Source: Hoyosella subflava DQS3-9A1 (GTDB taxonomy: Bacteria > Actinomycetota > Actinomycetes > Mycobacteriales > Mycobacteriaceae). From it: a stretch of 64,000 nucleotides of DNA. Position 1 is the first letter of the stretch, and each line of letters opens with the position of its first letter. The position numbers and the translations under genes were made by a program. Below the pieces are notes generated by a model, which had not been told where the DNA came from, made no database searches, and saw nothing but the letters and a program-made list of their open reading frames with translations. The stretch is taken from NCBI RefSeq assembly GCF_000214175.1, contig NC_015564.1, positions 1,922,001-1,986,000 on the forward strand, given 5' to 3'. Positions 41,688 to 49,559 of this stretch are shown here, one piece after another.

Positions 41688-43790
41688 CTAGCCGCTGGTG
41701 CGAGCGAGGGAACGACGTGCCGCAGCCTCTACTGCCTCCGCCGTGAAACCGAACTCCCGGAAAAGCGTCTTGTAATCAGCGGACGCTCCGAAGTGCTCGA
41801 TCGACACCGCTTCGCCGTAGGAGCCAAGGTGCCGGTACCACGGCATCGCAATCCCAGCCTCTACAGTCACCCTAGCGCGAACCTCAGGGAGGAGCACCCG
41901 ATCCTGGTAAGCCTGATCCTGCTGTTCGAACCAGTCGAGACACGGTGCGGAAACGACGCGTGTACCAATCCCTTCCGCTTCGAGCGCCTTGCGGGCTTCA
42001 ACCGCATACTGCAGTTCGGATCCGGTACCGATCAGGATGACCTGCACTTCGGTCGCCTCGGCGTCGTAAAGGACGTAGGCACCGCGCTTCACGCCCTCCT
42101 CAGCATTCTCGCGCGTGCCCTCGAGCACCGGGATGTTCTGGCGCGTGAGAGCGAGCGCGGTAGGCCCGTCGAGATGCTCGAGAGCTGCCTTCCATGCGAA
42201 AGTAGTTTCATTCGCGTCACCGGGCCGGATGACCGTCATGTTCGGAATCGCGCGCAGCGCCGCGAGATGCTCGATGGGCTGGTGCGTCGGGCCGTCCTCA
42301 CCGAGTCCAACTGAGTCGTGCGTCCACACGTACAGTGCGGGCACCTTCATCAAGGCGGCGAGCCGCACGGCCGGGCGCATGTAGTCGCTGAAGACAAGAA
42401 ATGTCCCACCGTACGGGCGGGTCGGGCCGTGGAGGGCAATACCATTGAGGATGGAACCCATCGCGTGCTCACGCACGCCGAAGTGCAAGGTTCTACCGTA
42501 GGGGTGTGCGTTCCAGTGCTTGGTCGAGATCGACACCGGGCCGAACGAATCAGAACCGCTGATCGTCGTGTTGTTGGATTCTGCGAGGTCGGCGGAGCCA
42601 CCCCAGAGTTCGGGCAGGAGCGGCCCGATTGCGCCGAGAATGCTTCCAGAGGCCTTGCGGGTAGCCATGCCCGATTCGCTTGGATCCCAGGTGGGCAATG
42701 CCGATTCCCAGCCCTCAGGCAGTGAACGTGACGTGAGGCGATCGAACAATGTTTTGCGCTCAGTGTCGCGCGCCGCCCAGGCATCGAAGTCCGCCTGCCA
42801 CCGTGCCCGCTCTGCGGCGCCACGTGCGACGACGTCCCGGGTGTGGGCGATCACGTCTGGGGCCACGTCGAAGCTCTTGTCCGCGTCGAACCCCAGCGCT
42901 TCCTTGACCGCGGAAACCTCATCGGTCCCGAGTGCGGCGCCGTGGGACGCGCCCGTGTTCATCTTGTTCGGCGCAGGGTAGCCGATGATGGTGCGCAAAA
43001 TGATCATCGATGGCTTGTCCGTCACGGACTTCGCGTTCTCAATCGCGTCGAGGATCCCAGTCACATTCTCACCGCCGGCGACGCTCTGTACGTGCCAGCC
43101 GTACGCCTCGTACCGCTTCGCCACATCTTCACCGAGCGCGATTGCAGTGTCATCCTCGATGGAAATCTCGTTGTCGTCGTAGATCGCAATGAGATTGCCG
43201 AGTTCCTGGACCCCTGCGATGGACGACGCCTCGGAAGTCACACCCTCCTGGATGTCTCCGTCGGAAGCGACGACGTAGATGAAATGGTCGAAGGGACTCG
43301 ATCCCTGTGGAGTGTCCGGATCGAAAAGTCCGCGTTCACGACGTGCCGCCATTGCCATGCCGACCGCTGATGCCAGGCCCTGGCCCAGAGGACCGGTCGT
43401 GATCTCCACACCAGGGGTGTGGCCGAACTCCGGATGGCCGGGCGTCAGGCTTCCCCACTTGCGTAGCGCCTTGAGGTCGTCGAGTTCAAGGCCGTAGCCC
43501 GAAAGGTACAGCTGAATGTACTGGGTGAGGCTGGAGTGGCCACAGGAAAGCACAAACCGGTCGCGGCCAGTCCAGTCCGGATCGGACGGGTCGTGCCGCA
43601 TCACCTTCTGGTACAGGACGTAGGCGAGGGGTGCGAGGCTCATCGCGGTACCCGGATGGCCGTTTCCGGTGTTCTGAACCGCGTCCGCTGCGAGCACACG
43701 GATGGTGTCGACTGCCTTGGTGTCGAGTTCCGTCCAGTCGTCTGGAAGGTGGGGGGTGGTCAGGGTGCGGATCTCGTCTGTAACCGACAC
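41688..43790 (-). CDS. tkt: Transketolase
   Basis: Thiamine-diphosphate transketolase (700 aa). ThDP/Mg site: ASDGDIQEGVTSEASS...NLIAIYDDNEISIEDD near residue 165. N-terminal NGHPGTAMSLAPLAYVLYQKVMRHDP and the central GRTLHFGVREHAMGSILNGI (catalytic Glu) are typical; WTHDSVGLGEDGPTHQPIEHLAALR follows. GTG 43790 (VSVTDEIRTL) has a GGAGAG site and is chosen over a longer frame to 43919 that would cross the promoter palindrome. First gene of tkt-tal-pgl, divergent from ctaB. Confidence 0.96.
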   Translation of the reverse strand: MSVTDEIRTLTTPHLPDDWTELDTKAVDTIRVLAADAVQNTGNGHPGTAMSLAPLAYVLYQKVMRHDPSDPDWTGRDRFVLSCGHSSLTQYIQLYLSGYGLELDDLKALRKWGSLTPGHPEFGHTPGVEITTGPLGQGLASAVGMAMAARRERGLFDPDTPQGSSPFDHFIYVVASDGDIQEGVTSEASSIAGVQELGNLIAIYDDNEISIEDDTAIALGEDVAKRYEAYGWHVQSVAGGENVTGILDAIENAKSVTDKPSMIILRTIIGYPAPNKMNTGASHGAALGTDEVSAVKEALGFDADKSFDVAPDVIAHTRDVVARGAAERARWQADFDAWAARDTERKTLFDRLTSRSLPEGWESALPTWDPSESGMATRKASGSILGAIGPLLPELWGGSADLAESNNTTISGSDSFGPVSISTKHWNAHPYGRTLHFGVREHAMGSILNGIALHGPTRPYGGTFLVFSDYMRPAVRLAALMKVPALYVWTHDSVGLGEDGPTHQPIEHLAALRAIPNMTVIRPGDANETTFAWKAALEHLDGPTALALTRQNIPVLEGTRENAEEGVKRGAYVLYDAEATEVQVILIGTGSELQYAVEARKALEAEGIGTRVVSAPCLDWFEQQDQAYQDRVLLPEVRARVTVEAGIAMPWYRHLGSYGEAVSIEHFGASADYKTLFREFGFTAEAVEAAARRSLARTSG

Positions 43791-43803
43791 TGGCGAGGCT
43801 CTC

Positions 43804-43836
43804 CTGGATGCTGGCTGAATCGTCACTGGATGCTGG
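43804..43836. repeat. Two 11-bp direct repeats in tkt leader
   Basis: CTGGATGCTGG occurs at 43804-43814 and again at 43826-43836, 22 bp apart (two helical turns), 14 bases upstream of the tkt start codon. They could be a protein-binding pair; the function is unknown. Confidence 0.55.
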
Positions 43837-43861
43837 ATCGTTTGCGAACCGGTAGGTCCAA

Positions 43862-43881
43862 CTGTAATGGTGCCATTACAG
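43862..43881. promoter_or_regulatory. 20-bp perfect palindromic operator candidate, tkt/ctaB intergenic
   Basis: CTGTAATGG and its exact reverse complement CCATTACAG flank a two-base centre (TG). It lies 72 bases upstream of the tkt start and about 190 bases upstream of ctaB, in the 284-base divergent space 43791-44074. The length and perfection indicate a dimeric repressor site; the regulator is not known. Confidence 0.65.
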
Positions 43882-43976
43882 CAGCCAAGTCTCCGAATCC
43901 GGCGGCAGCGCGCCGTCACTGCACCGCGATGCGTTACCGTGATTCGGCAGGGTCGTCCACTCGGTCTACCATCAAG

Positions 43977-44030
43977 TCATTTGGCAAGGTGATTTGGCAA
44001 GGTCATTTGGGCAAAGGGCTGTTGGGCAAA
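43977..44030. repeat. 13-bp tandem repeats upstream of ctaB
   Basis: Three head-to-tail 13-mers of the form T(C/G)ATTTGGCAAGG begin at 43977, 43990 and 44003 (the third varies at the end), and a degenerate fourth (CTGTTGGGCAAA) ends at 44030. They run up to the proposed ctaB -10 box. Confidence 0.7.
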
Positions 44031-44031
44031 C

Positions 44032-44037
44032 TAGAGT
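44032..44037 (+). promoter_or_regulatory. Candidate -10 box of ctaB
   Basis: TAGAGT directly follows the tandem repeats. TTGGGC inside the third repeat (44007-44012) is a possible -35 at 19 bp, and the ctaB GTG lies 37 bases downstream. Confidence 0.45.
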
Positions 44038-44074
44038 GCCCGGGTAACGCCGATTGGTATCGCGAGGAGAAGCA

Positions 44075-45118
44075 GTGCGGATTAGGGCGCAGGCAGGCGG
44101 GCACGGTTTCGCCCCCGGCGCACACGGCCACTCTCATAGTGCCGGGACGGCCGATGAGAATGGTGATGGCGGCAGTTCCGGGAGTGCGTCCGCCAGTGTG
44201 CCTGAAGGCCCTTTGAGCTGGGTCAACCGTAAGATCATGGCGTACATCGCGCTGACTAAGCCACGGGTTATTGAACTCCTGCTAGTCACCACAATTCCCG
44301 CGATGCTCCTTGCTTCACGGGGGACTGTCGACCCGCTCCTCATCCTTGCGACGCTTTTCGGCGGCGCGATGGCGGCGGCGAGTGCGAACAGCCTCAACTG
44401 TGTCGTGGACGCAGATATCGACAAGGTGATGAAACGCACGGCCCGTCGGCCGCTCGCCCGCGAAGCGGTGCCAACCTCTCATGCGCTTGTGTTCGGGCTT
44501 GTGCTGGGTGTGCTGTCGTTTACCTGGTTCTGGTGGGCGACCAATCTTTTAGCGGCGTCGCTGGCCGTGGTGACGATCTTGTTCTATATCTTCGTCTACA
44601 CCCTGGTCCTCAAGCGGAGGACGTCGCAAAACATTGTTTGGGGCGGCGCCGCTGGGTGTATGCCCGTCATGATCGGCTGGGCCGCCACGACCGGGACCCT
44701 CGAATGGCCCGCGCTGGTGATGTTCCTCATTGTCTTCTTCTGGACGCCGCCGCACACATGGGCGCTGGCGATGCGGTACAAGGAGGATTACCGCGCTGCC
44801 GGGGTGCCGATGCTCCCAGTGGTGATGAGCGAACAGGAAGTCACGAAGCGGATCGTGATCTACACGTGGGTGACCGTTCTGACCACCCTTGCACTCGCCT
44901 GGTGGACAGGGGTGATTTACGCCCTGATCGCACTGCTCGTCGGCATCTGGTTCGTCGTCATGGCACAACGCCTGTACTCCGGCGTGAAGGCGGGGGTGCC
45001 TGTGAAGCCGCTCCGCTTGTTCCTGATGTCGAACAACTACCTCGCGGCGGTGTTCTGTGGCCTTGCGGTAGATTCCATCCTCGGATTCGCCACGGTGCCG
45101 CAGCTGCTCGGGCTGTGA
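44075..45118 (+). CDS. ctaB: Protoheme IX farnesyltransferase (heme O synthase)
   Basis: CtaB (347 aa) farnesylates heme b to heme O for cytochrome aa3 oxidase, a UbiA-family membrane enzyme with about nine helices. Diagnostic: [42 protein letters not shown] (first Asp-rich motif) and [30 protein letters not shown] 44075 has a GAGGAGA site. An unusual N-terminal ~50 residues are Gly/Ser rich with four His within 12 residues ([12 protein letters not shown]). It ends at a perfect bidirectional terminator. Confidence 0.94.
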   Translation: MRIRAQAGGHGFAPGAHGHSHSAGTADENGDGGSSGSASASVPEGPLSWVNRKIMAYIALTKPRVIELLLVTTIPAMLLASRGTVDPLLILATLFGGAMAAASANSLNCVVDADIDKVMKRTARRPLAREAVPTSHALVFGLVLGVLSFTWFWWATNLLAASLAVVTILFYIFVYTLVLKRRTSQNIVWGGAAGCMPVMIGWAATTGTLEWPALVMFLIVFFWTPPHTWALAMRYKEDYRAAGVPMLPVVMSEQEVTKRIVIYTWVTVLTTLALAWWTGVIYALIALLVGIWFVVMAQRLYSGVKAGVPVKPLRLFLMSNNYLAAVFCGLAVDSILGFATVPQLLGL

Positions 45119-45132
45119 TCGCGCAGATTCGT

Positions 45133-45184
45133 CAGAAACAGGACATCCTCAAGGGAAATTCCTCTTGAGGATGTCCTGTTTCTG
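45133..45184. terminator. Bidirectional terminator, 21-bp perfect stem
   Basis: A 21-base arm at 45133-45153 (CAGAAACAGG...CTCAAG) has an exact complement at 45164-45184; the loop is 10 bases. The bases flanking the stem are A/T rich on both ends (AAA / TTT). It separates the convergent genes ctaB (ends 45118) and qor (ends 45202) and should work in both directions. Confidence 0.9.
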
Positions 45185-45201
45185 GTGAAGATTGAGCGCG
45201 A

Positions 45202-46170
45202 TTATTTCGGGAGTAGCACGACAGACCCGGTAGTCCGGCGGCCTTCAAGGTCACGATGGGCGTCAGCGGCCCGCTCGAGGGGGTACTCAGCGCCCACCCG
45301 AACAACGAGCGCTCTGCTGCTGATCGCATCGAATACGTCGCCTGCGCGCCACAAGAGCTCGTCGCGAGTTCGAACGAAGTGCGCAAGCGAGGGCCGCGCG
45401 AGGAAGACCGAACCCGCTCTGTTGAGGCGCTGCGGGTCAAACGGTGGTACCGGACCGCTTGCGGCGCCAAAAAGGGCGACGGTGCCGCGCACGCGAACGC
45501 ATTCGAGGCTCGCGTCAAAAGTGTCTTTCCCCACACCGTCATACACGGCGGCGACGCCTTCGCCGGAGGTGAGATCTCGCACCCTGCCCGCCAGGTCAGC
45601 AGAATAACGGAGGACCTCCGAGGCGCCAGCCTCCCGTGATAAGGCTTCCTTGTCCGCAGTCGACACGGTGGAGATCACTCGCGCGCCACGCTGCACTGCC
45701 AGCTGAGTTAGCTTCAGGCCGACCCCACCCGCACCTGCATGCACGAGGACGGTGTCACCCCGTTTAACCGGGTACACGGATGTGATGAGGTAGTGCGCCG
45801 TCATGCCCTGAAGCAGTGCGGAGGCCGCCACGGGTGCTGTCACCTCGGCGGGCACAGGCACGGCACCAGAGACAGGAACTCTCACCAGCTCGGCGTAGCT
45901 GCCCGGCGCTGACGCCCACGCGACTCGGTCTCCGACGGAGAACCCGGTCACACCGTCTGCCATGGCGACGACTGTGCCGGTGGCTTCGGACCCCGGTGTG
46001 TACGGCAGGTCGGTGGCATAGGCGCCAGTCCGGAAATACACGTCAATGAAGTTCACTCCGATGGCATCGGTGCGAACGAGCAATTCGCCCGGTGCAGGCT
46101 CAGGATCGGGAACTTCTGTAGTTTCCAGTACTTCCGGCCCGCCGAGTCGTGTCACCTGTATTGCGCGCAT
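45202..46170 (-). CDS. qor: NADPH:quinone oxidoreductase (zinc-independent MDR family)
   Basis: Quinone reductase-like MDR protein (322 aa). GroES-like N-terminal domain (MRAIQVTRLGGPEVLETTEVPDP..., IGVNFIDVYFRTGAY) and a Rossmann domain with VLVHAGAGGVGLKLTQLA (about 145-162). The zinc ligands of alcohol dehydrogenases are absent, as in QOR. ATG 46170 has a GAGGAGAG site. Convergent with ctaB. Confidence 0.92.
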   Translation of the reverse strand: MRAIQVTRLGGPEVLETTEVPDPEPAPGELLVRTDAIGVNFIDVYFRTGAYATDLPYTPGSEATGTVVAMADGVTGFSVGDRVAWASAPGSYAELVRVPVSGAVPVPAEVTAPVAASALLQGMTAHYLITSVYPVKRGDTVLVHAGAGGVGLKLTQLAVQRGARVISTVSTADKEALSREAGASEVLRYSADLAGRVRDLTSGEGVAAVYDGVGKDTFDASLECVRVRGTVALFGAASGPVPPFDPQRLNRAGSVFLARPSLAHFVRTRDELLWRAGDVFDAISSRALVVRVGAEYPLERAADAHRDLEGRRTTGSVVLLPK

Positions 46171-46245
46171 GATCGATTTCTACTCTCCTCGGCACGTCAG
46201 TGCGAGTGGGACGCGCCCGACAGCAGATCCCGCCGAGCGCAACGG

Positions 46246-46251
46246 TAATCT
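46246..46251 (+). promoter_or_regulatory. -10 box of leaderless gene 46259
   Basis: TAATCT ends 7 bases before the ATG at 46259. No ribosome site is visible, so a leaderless transcript is predicted. Confidence 0.5.
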
Positions 46252-46258
46252 TGACGGC

Positions 46259-46597
46259 ATGAGTGACCAGGAGAAATCGGCCACAGAGAAAACAGGGACA
46301 GCGGGTCCAGTCATACCGAGTGGCGTCCTTCCCGCGATCAAAGCGTTCATCAAGGACCACGGCGGCTCCGCGAAGGCGGTTCTGCAGCCACTTGGGCGCA
46401 TTGGTGTCCGCGTCACCCTCGTTGGGGCTGACGGCATCATGGGGGATCAGGTGGTGCCGAGCCTCCCCATCGCGAGGGCTGTCGTTGACGCGGTTCCGCA
46501 GCTCGAGCTCGCTGACTGGGACCGGGAGCTGACCTCGACCGCTACACCCGCTCCGGAACACGCTCGCCGGATGGCGGCGTGGGTAGCGAACTCGTAG
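46259..46597 (+). CDS. Conserved hypothetical protein (Rv1455 position)
   Basis: Small soluble protein (112 aa), divergent from qor and convergent with ctaA. After a charged N-terminus (SDQEKSATEKTG) it has an amphipathic core PAIKAFIKDHGGSAKAVLQPLGRIGVRVTLVGADG and an Asp/Glu-rich C-terminal helix. A homologue of unknown function lies between qor and ctaA in mycobacteria. The ATG start is supported by a -10 box 7 bases upstream. Its last 56 bases overlap the ctaA 3' end on the other strand. Confidence 0.75.
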   Translation: MSDQEKSATEKTGTAGPVIPSGVLPAIKAFIKDHGGSAKAVLQPLGRIGVRVTLVGADGIMGDQVVPSLPIARAVVDAVPQLELADWDRELTSTATPAPEHARRMAAWVANS

Positions 46598-47513
46598 TCC
46601 GTGCCGACATGCTCGACCACAGCGCGGCCGTCGCGGCAGTGCATGCCGCGGCGCCTGCGATGTGGAAGGGAATGAGGTAGGCGGGGACCTGCATAAAGTA
46701 CTGCACAATGCCGAGTGCCGCTTGTGCAGCGGCTATCGCGATGACAAACTTCAGGTTGCGCAGAACATTGCGTGGCGCTGCCACCGCGTAGAGTGCGAAG
46801 ATCAATCCGATGAGCAGTGCGACGTAAGCGACCGTGAGCTGCGAATGCAAATGCACGAGCGTGACTATCTCGACTTCCAGCCGGTCCACATCTGGGTCAC
46901 CCGCGTGGGGTCCAGCACCAGTGACCATGGTGCCCGCGACCAGCACGCCCACCAGAGCCACTGCGGTGAGGGCTGTGAGGCTGCGTAGCGGCCGGGGCGC
47001 AACAGGATGGTCGACTCCCTCATCGGGCTCGGAAATCTTGTTGTAGAGCACTACAGCGACCCAGACCATCGCCATGGACACGAGCAGGTGGACGGCGACC
47101 GTCCACCACAGCAGGCCCGTGAGTACGGTGATGCCGCCGATGACCGCTTGCATGAGCGTCGAGAGCGGCATCACCCACGCGTACGCGATTACCTCACGCC
47201 GCCGTCGGGCGCGTGTGACGACGAGGACGACCGCGATCGCCGCGGCCACCACCACGAAAGTAAGCAAGCGGTTCCCGAACTCCACGAGCTGGTGCAGTGT
47301 GGCGACCTCTTCGACCGGGACCGGCGTGAATGATCCTGGAAAACACTGTGGCCACGTCGGGCAGCCGAGACCTGAAGCGGTAACCCGCACGACTGATCCC
47401 GTCACGGCGATACCGGCTTGGGTGAGGATCACAAGAATCGCGACGACGCGCTGAGTCCTCAGCGAAGGCATCGGGAGACGGTCGACCAGACTGAGATAGG
47501 TACGGGAAAGCAC
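46542..47513 (-). CDS. ctaA: Heme A synthase
   Basis: CtaA/COX15 (323 aa) oxidises heme O to heme A, following CtaB. Eight membrane helices in two four-helix bundles. The conserved Cys pair is in GLGCPTWPQCFPG (about residues 50-57). Heme-ligand His candidates are in VATLHQLVEFGNRLLT and LVHLHSQLTVA, plus VAVHLLVSMA and LIPFHIAGA. GTG 47513 is preceded at 6 bases by a -10 box, so it is probably leaderless. C-terminal ~20 residues are Ser/Pro rich and overlap the convergent gene. Confidence 0.93.
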   Translation of the reverse strand: MLSRTYLSLVDRLPMPSLRTQRVVAILVILTQAGIAVTGSVVRVTASGLGCPTWPQCFPGSFTPVPVEEVATLHQLVEFGNRLLTFVVVAAAIAVVLVVTRARRRREVIAYAWVMPLSTLMQAVIGGITVLTGLLWWTVAVHLLVSMAMVWVAVVLYNKISEPDEGVDHPVAPRPLRSLTALTAVALVGVLVAGTMVTGAGPHAGDPDVDRLEVEIVTLVHLHSQLTVAYVALLIGLIFALYAVAAPRNVLRNLKFVIAIAAAQAALGIVQYFMQVPAYLIPFHIAGAAACTAATAALWSSMSARTTSSLPTPPSGERVPERV

Positions 47514-47519
47514 AGTCTG

Positions 47520-47525
47520 ATGGTA
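47520..47525 (-). promoter_or_regulatory. -10 box of leaderless ctaA
   Basis: On the minus strand TACCAT ends 6 bases before the ctaA GTG (47513), indicating a leaderless transcript. Confidence 0.5.
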
Positions 47526-47575
47526 AAGGGAACGCTGGGTAAACGAAGAAACGGGCCCGTGCGCTGAGGCCGCCG

Positions 47576-47693
47576 CGAGATATGCTCAACCGTCCCGAAT
47601 AGCGCCTCGCGTCGGGCACGTCAGGGCTGGGGCCTTGATTACTATCGCTGTGTCCGCTGGCTCGGCATATCTCAGACGCTTGAGCATATCTCG
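47576..47693. promoter_or_regulatory. 14-bp inverted repeats upstream of ctaA
   Basis: CGAGATATGCTCAA (47576-47589) has an exact reverse complement at 47680-47693, and a third partial copy, GCATATCTC, at 47665-47673. They lie in the 272-base space 47514-47785 between ctaA and the ABC permease; no gene is seen there. The spacing (about 90 bases) suggests separate regulator sites or DNA looping. Confidence 0.5.
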
Positions 47694-47785
47694 TGAAGCA
47701 CGACACACCCGAGGGGTCATCAACTACCGGATAGGCTTCCTAAGAACAGTTCGATTCGGGCGAAAAAGCCATTTGCGGCGTTTCC

Positions 47786-48601
47786 TCACACCCAGCGGAA
47801 GGTGCGAAACGCGCCAAAGGCGCACGCGGCAGCCCATGCCGCGAGTACCGCATACCCAGTGACGTCTGCCGCCCCGTCGAATGCCATCGCTAGCGACTCG
47901 ACCAGTGCTCCCGACGGTGTGATTCGCGCGAAAGCATGCGCAAGGCCGGGGAACTCCTCGCCGTAGAGTCGCGCCGCGATGACGAGGCTCCCGACGCCGG
48001 CGAGCGCGAACCACAGGATATTTGCGAGTGCCAGGACGATCTCTGCACGCAGCCAGCCGCCGATAAAGAGGCCCATCGCCGCGAACGCGACAGTGCCGAG
48101 CGCGACAGCGGGTACCGCTAATGCGAGTCCGGCGAGACTCGGGCGCCAGCCAAGCGCCACTCCAATCGCCACGAGCAGCACCATCTGCAGGCACACCACC
48201 AGCACCACAGCGCAGCTCTTTCCACCGATGATCGCCCACTTCGGCAACGCTGTGGCGCCGAGCCGTTTCAATGCTCCGTAGCGGCGATCGAAACCCACGG
48301 CTATCGCTTGGCCGGTGAATGCTGTCGACATGATCGCCAGGGCGAGGATCCCGGGAACGATCGCGTTGGTTCGTGATTCACCGAGGTCCCCGATGGGAAG
48401 CACCGCAAAACCGATAAGCAGCGAGATCGGGATCAGCATCGTGAGCAGTAGCTGCTCTCCATTGCGGAGCAGCAAGACCAGCTCGAGACGCGTCTGCGCG
48501 GCAAGCATGGGGAGCGGGCGGCTGGGTTGCGGCGACGGCGTGAACGTTCCAGCAGGGAAGCGATTCGCGGTGACGCGTGTGAAGCCGGACGGGTCAGACA
48601 C
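47786..48601 (-). CDS. ABC-2 type exporter permease
   Basis: ABC-2 permease (271 aa; Rv1457c position). Six hydrophobic segments: LLLTMLIPISLLIGFAVL, AIVPGILALAIMSTAFTGQAIA, VVLVVCLQMVLLVAIGVAL, LALAVPAVALGTVAFAAMGLFIG, IVLALANILWFALAGVGSLVI and VTGYAVLAAWAAACAFGAF. The segment FDRRYGALKRLGATALPKWAIIGGK contains the ABC-2 coupling-helix pattern. GTG 48601 lies 2 bases after the ATPase stop. Substrate unknown; its place beside ctaA suggests a role near heme or respiration, not proven. Confidence 0.88.
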   Translation of the reverse strand: MSDPSGFTRVTANRFPAGTFTPSPQPSRPLPMLAAQTRLELVLLLRNGEQLLLTMLIPISLLIGFAVLPIGDLGESRTNAIVPGILALAIMSTAFTGQAIAVGFDRRYGALKRLGATALPKWAIIGGKSCAVVLVVCLQMVLLVAIGVALGWRPSLAGLALAVPAVALGTVAFAAMGLFIGGWLRAEIVLALANILWFALAGVGSLVIAARLYGEEFPGLAHAFARITPSGALVESLAMAFDGAADVTGYAVLAAWAAACAFGAFRTFRWV

Positions 48602-48603
48602 AG

Positions 48604-49548
48604 TCAGCCTCTCAATTCACGGCCGGTGAGGTCGAGGAAGACGTCCTCGAGCGTGCGCTGTTCGACCCGCAGATTCGTGGCGAGCACGTTGATCCGCGCA
48701 AACCACGCGGTAACCGTGGAGAGCACTTGTGGCGTGATCTCGCCTTCGATCAGGTACTCGCCGGGGGAGCATTCGTGGCAGCGATACCCTTCTGGCAGAG
48801 CAAGGAGCAGTAGGTCGGTTTCCAGGCGTGGCGGAGCGCTGAAACGCAGTTGGTCTTGTGCGTCGCGCCGAGTGAGATCAGCGGGCGTGCCCTGATCGAC
48901 CACGCGGCCGTGATCGATGATCACGATGTGGTCGGCGAGTTGTTCCGCCTCATTCATCATGTGCGTTGTGAGGAGGACGCTCACGCCGTCACGGCGGAGC
49001 GCATCAATCAGTTCCCATACGAGGTGCCGCGCCTGGGCATCGAGTCCTGCTGTGGGCTCGTCCAGAAACACCAGTTCGGGCCGCCCGATGAGGGCGCTCG
49101 CCAGCGAAAGCCGCTGTTGCTGTCCCCCGGAAAGGCGACGGTACGGGGTGTGTGCTGCTTCCGTCAGCCCGAGAGTGCTGAGCAGCCAGTCAGGATCAAG
49201 CGGGTTGCGCGAATAGTGGGCTATGAGGCGAAGCATTTCGCCGGCACGAGCGCCCGGGTAGGCCCCGCCACCTTGCAGCATCACCCCGATCCGTGGCTTC
49301 AGTCGTGCGGCATGCGCCGCGGGGTCGAGCCCGAGCACCCGCACCTTGCCGCCATCCGCAGTCAGGAACCCCTCGCAGATCTCGACAGTGGTGGTCTTGC
49401 CAGCGCCGTTGGGCCCTAGCAGCGCGAGGACTTGACCCGCTTCGACCGATAGGTCCAGTCCTTTGACTGCCTCGGTGGCGCCAAAACGCTTCGTAACCCC
49501 GAGCAGTTCTACCGCTGGGGTGCGGGGTGGCGGCAGTTGAGTAGTCAC
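48604..49548 (-). CDS. ABC exporter ATP-binding protein
   Basis: ABC ATPase (314 aa; Rv1458c position), DrrA/CcmA-like subfamily. Walker A GPNGAGKTTTVE (about 40-50), Q-loop GVMLQGGGAY, signature LSGGQQQRLSLA, Walker B ELVFLDEPTAGLD, switch LLTTHMMNEAE. A C-terminal ~90-residue extension (RLETDLLLLALPEGYRCHE...) is typical of drug-type ABC-2 ATPases. GTG 49548 begins VTTQLPPPRTP. It lies 11 bases after mptB. Confidence 0.93.
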   Translation of the reverse strand: MTTQLPPPRTPAVELLGVTKRFGATEAVKGLDLSVEAGQVLALLGPNGAGKTTTVEICEGFLTADGGKVRVLGLDPAAHAARLKPRIGVMLQGGGAYPGARAGEMLRLIAHYSRNPLDPDWLLSTLGLTEAAHTPYRRLSGGQQQRLSLASALIGRPELVFLDEPTAGLDAQARHLVWELIDALRRDGVSVLLTTHMMNEAEQLADHIVIIDHGRVVDQGTPADLTRRDAQDQLRFSAPPRLETDLLLLALPEGYRCHECSPGEYLIEGEITPQVLSTVTAWFARINVLATNLRVEQRTLEDVFLDLTGRELRG

Positions 49549-49559
49549 GACGAACCAGA

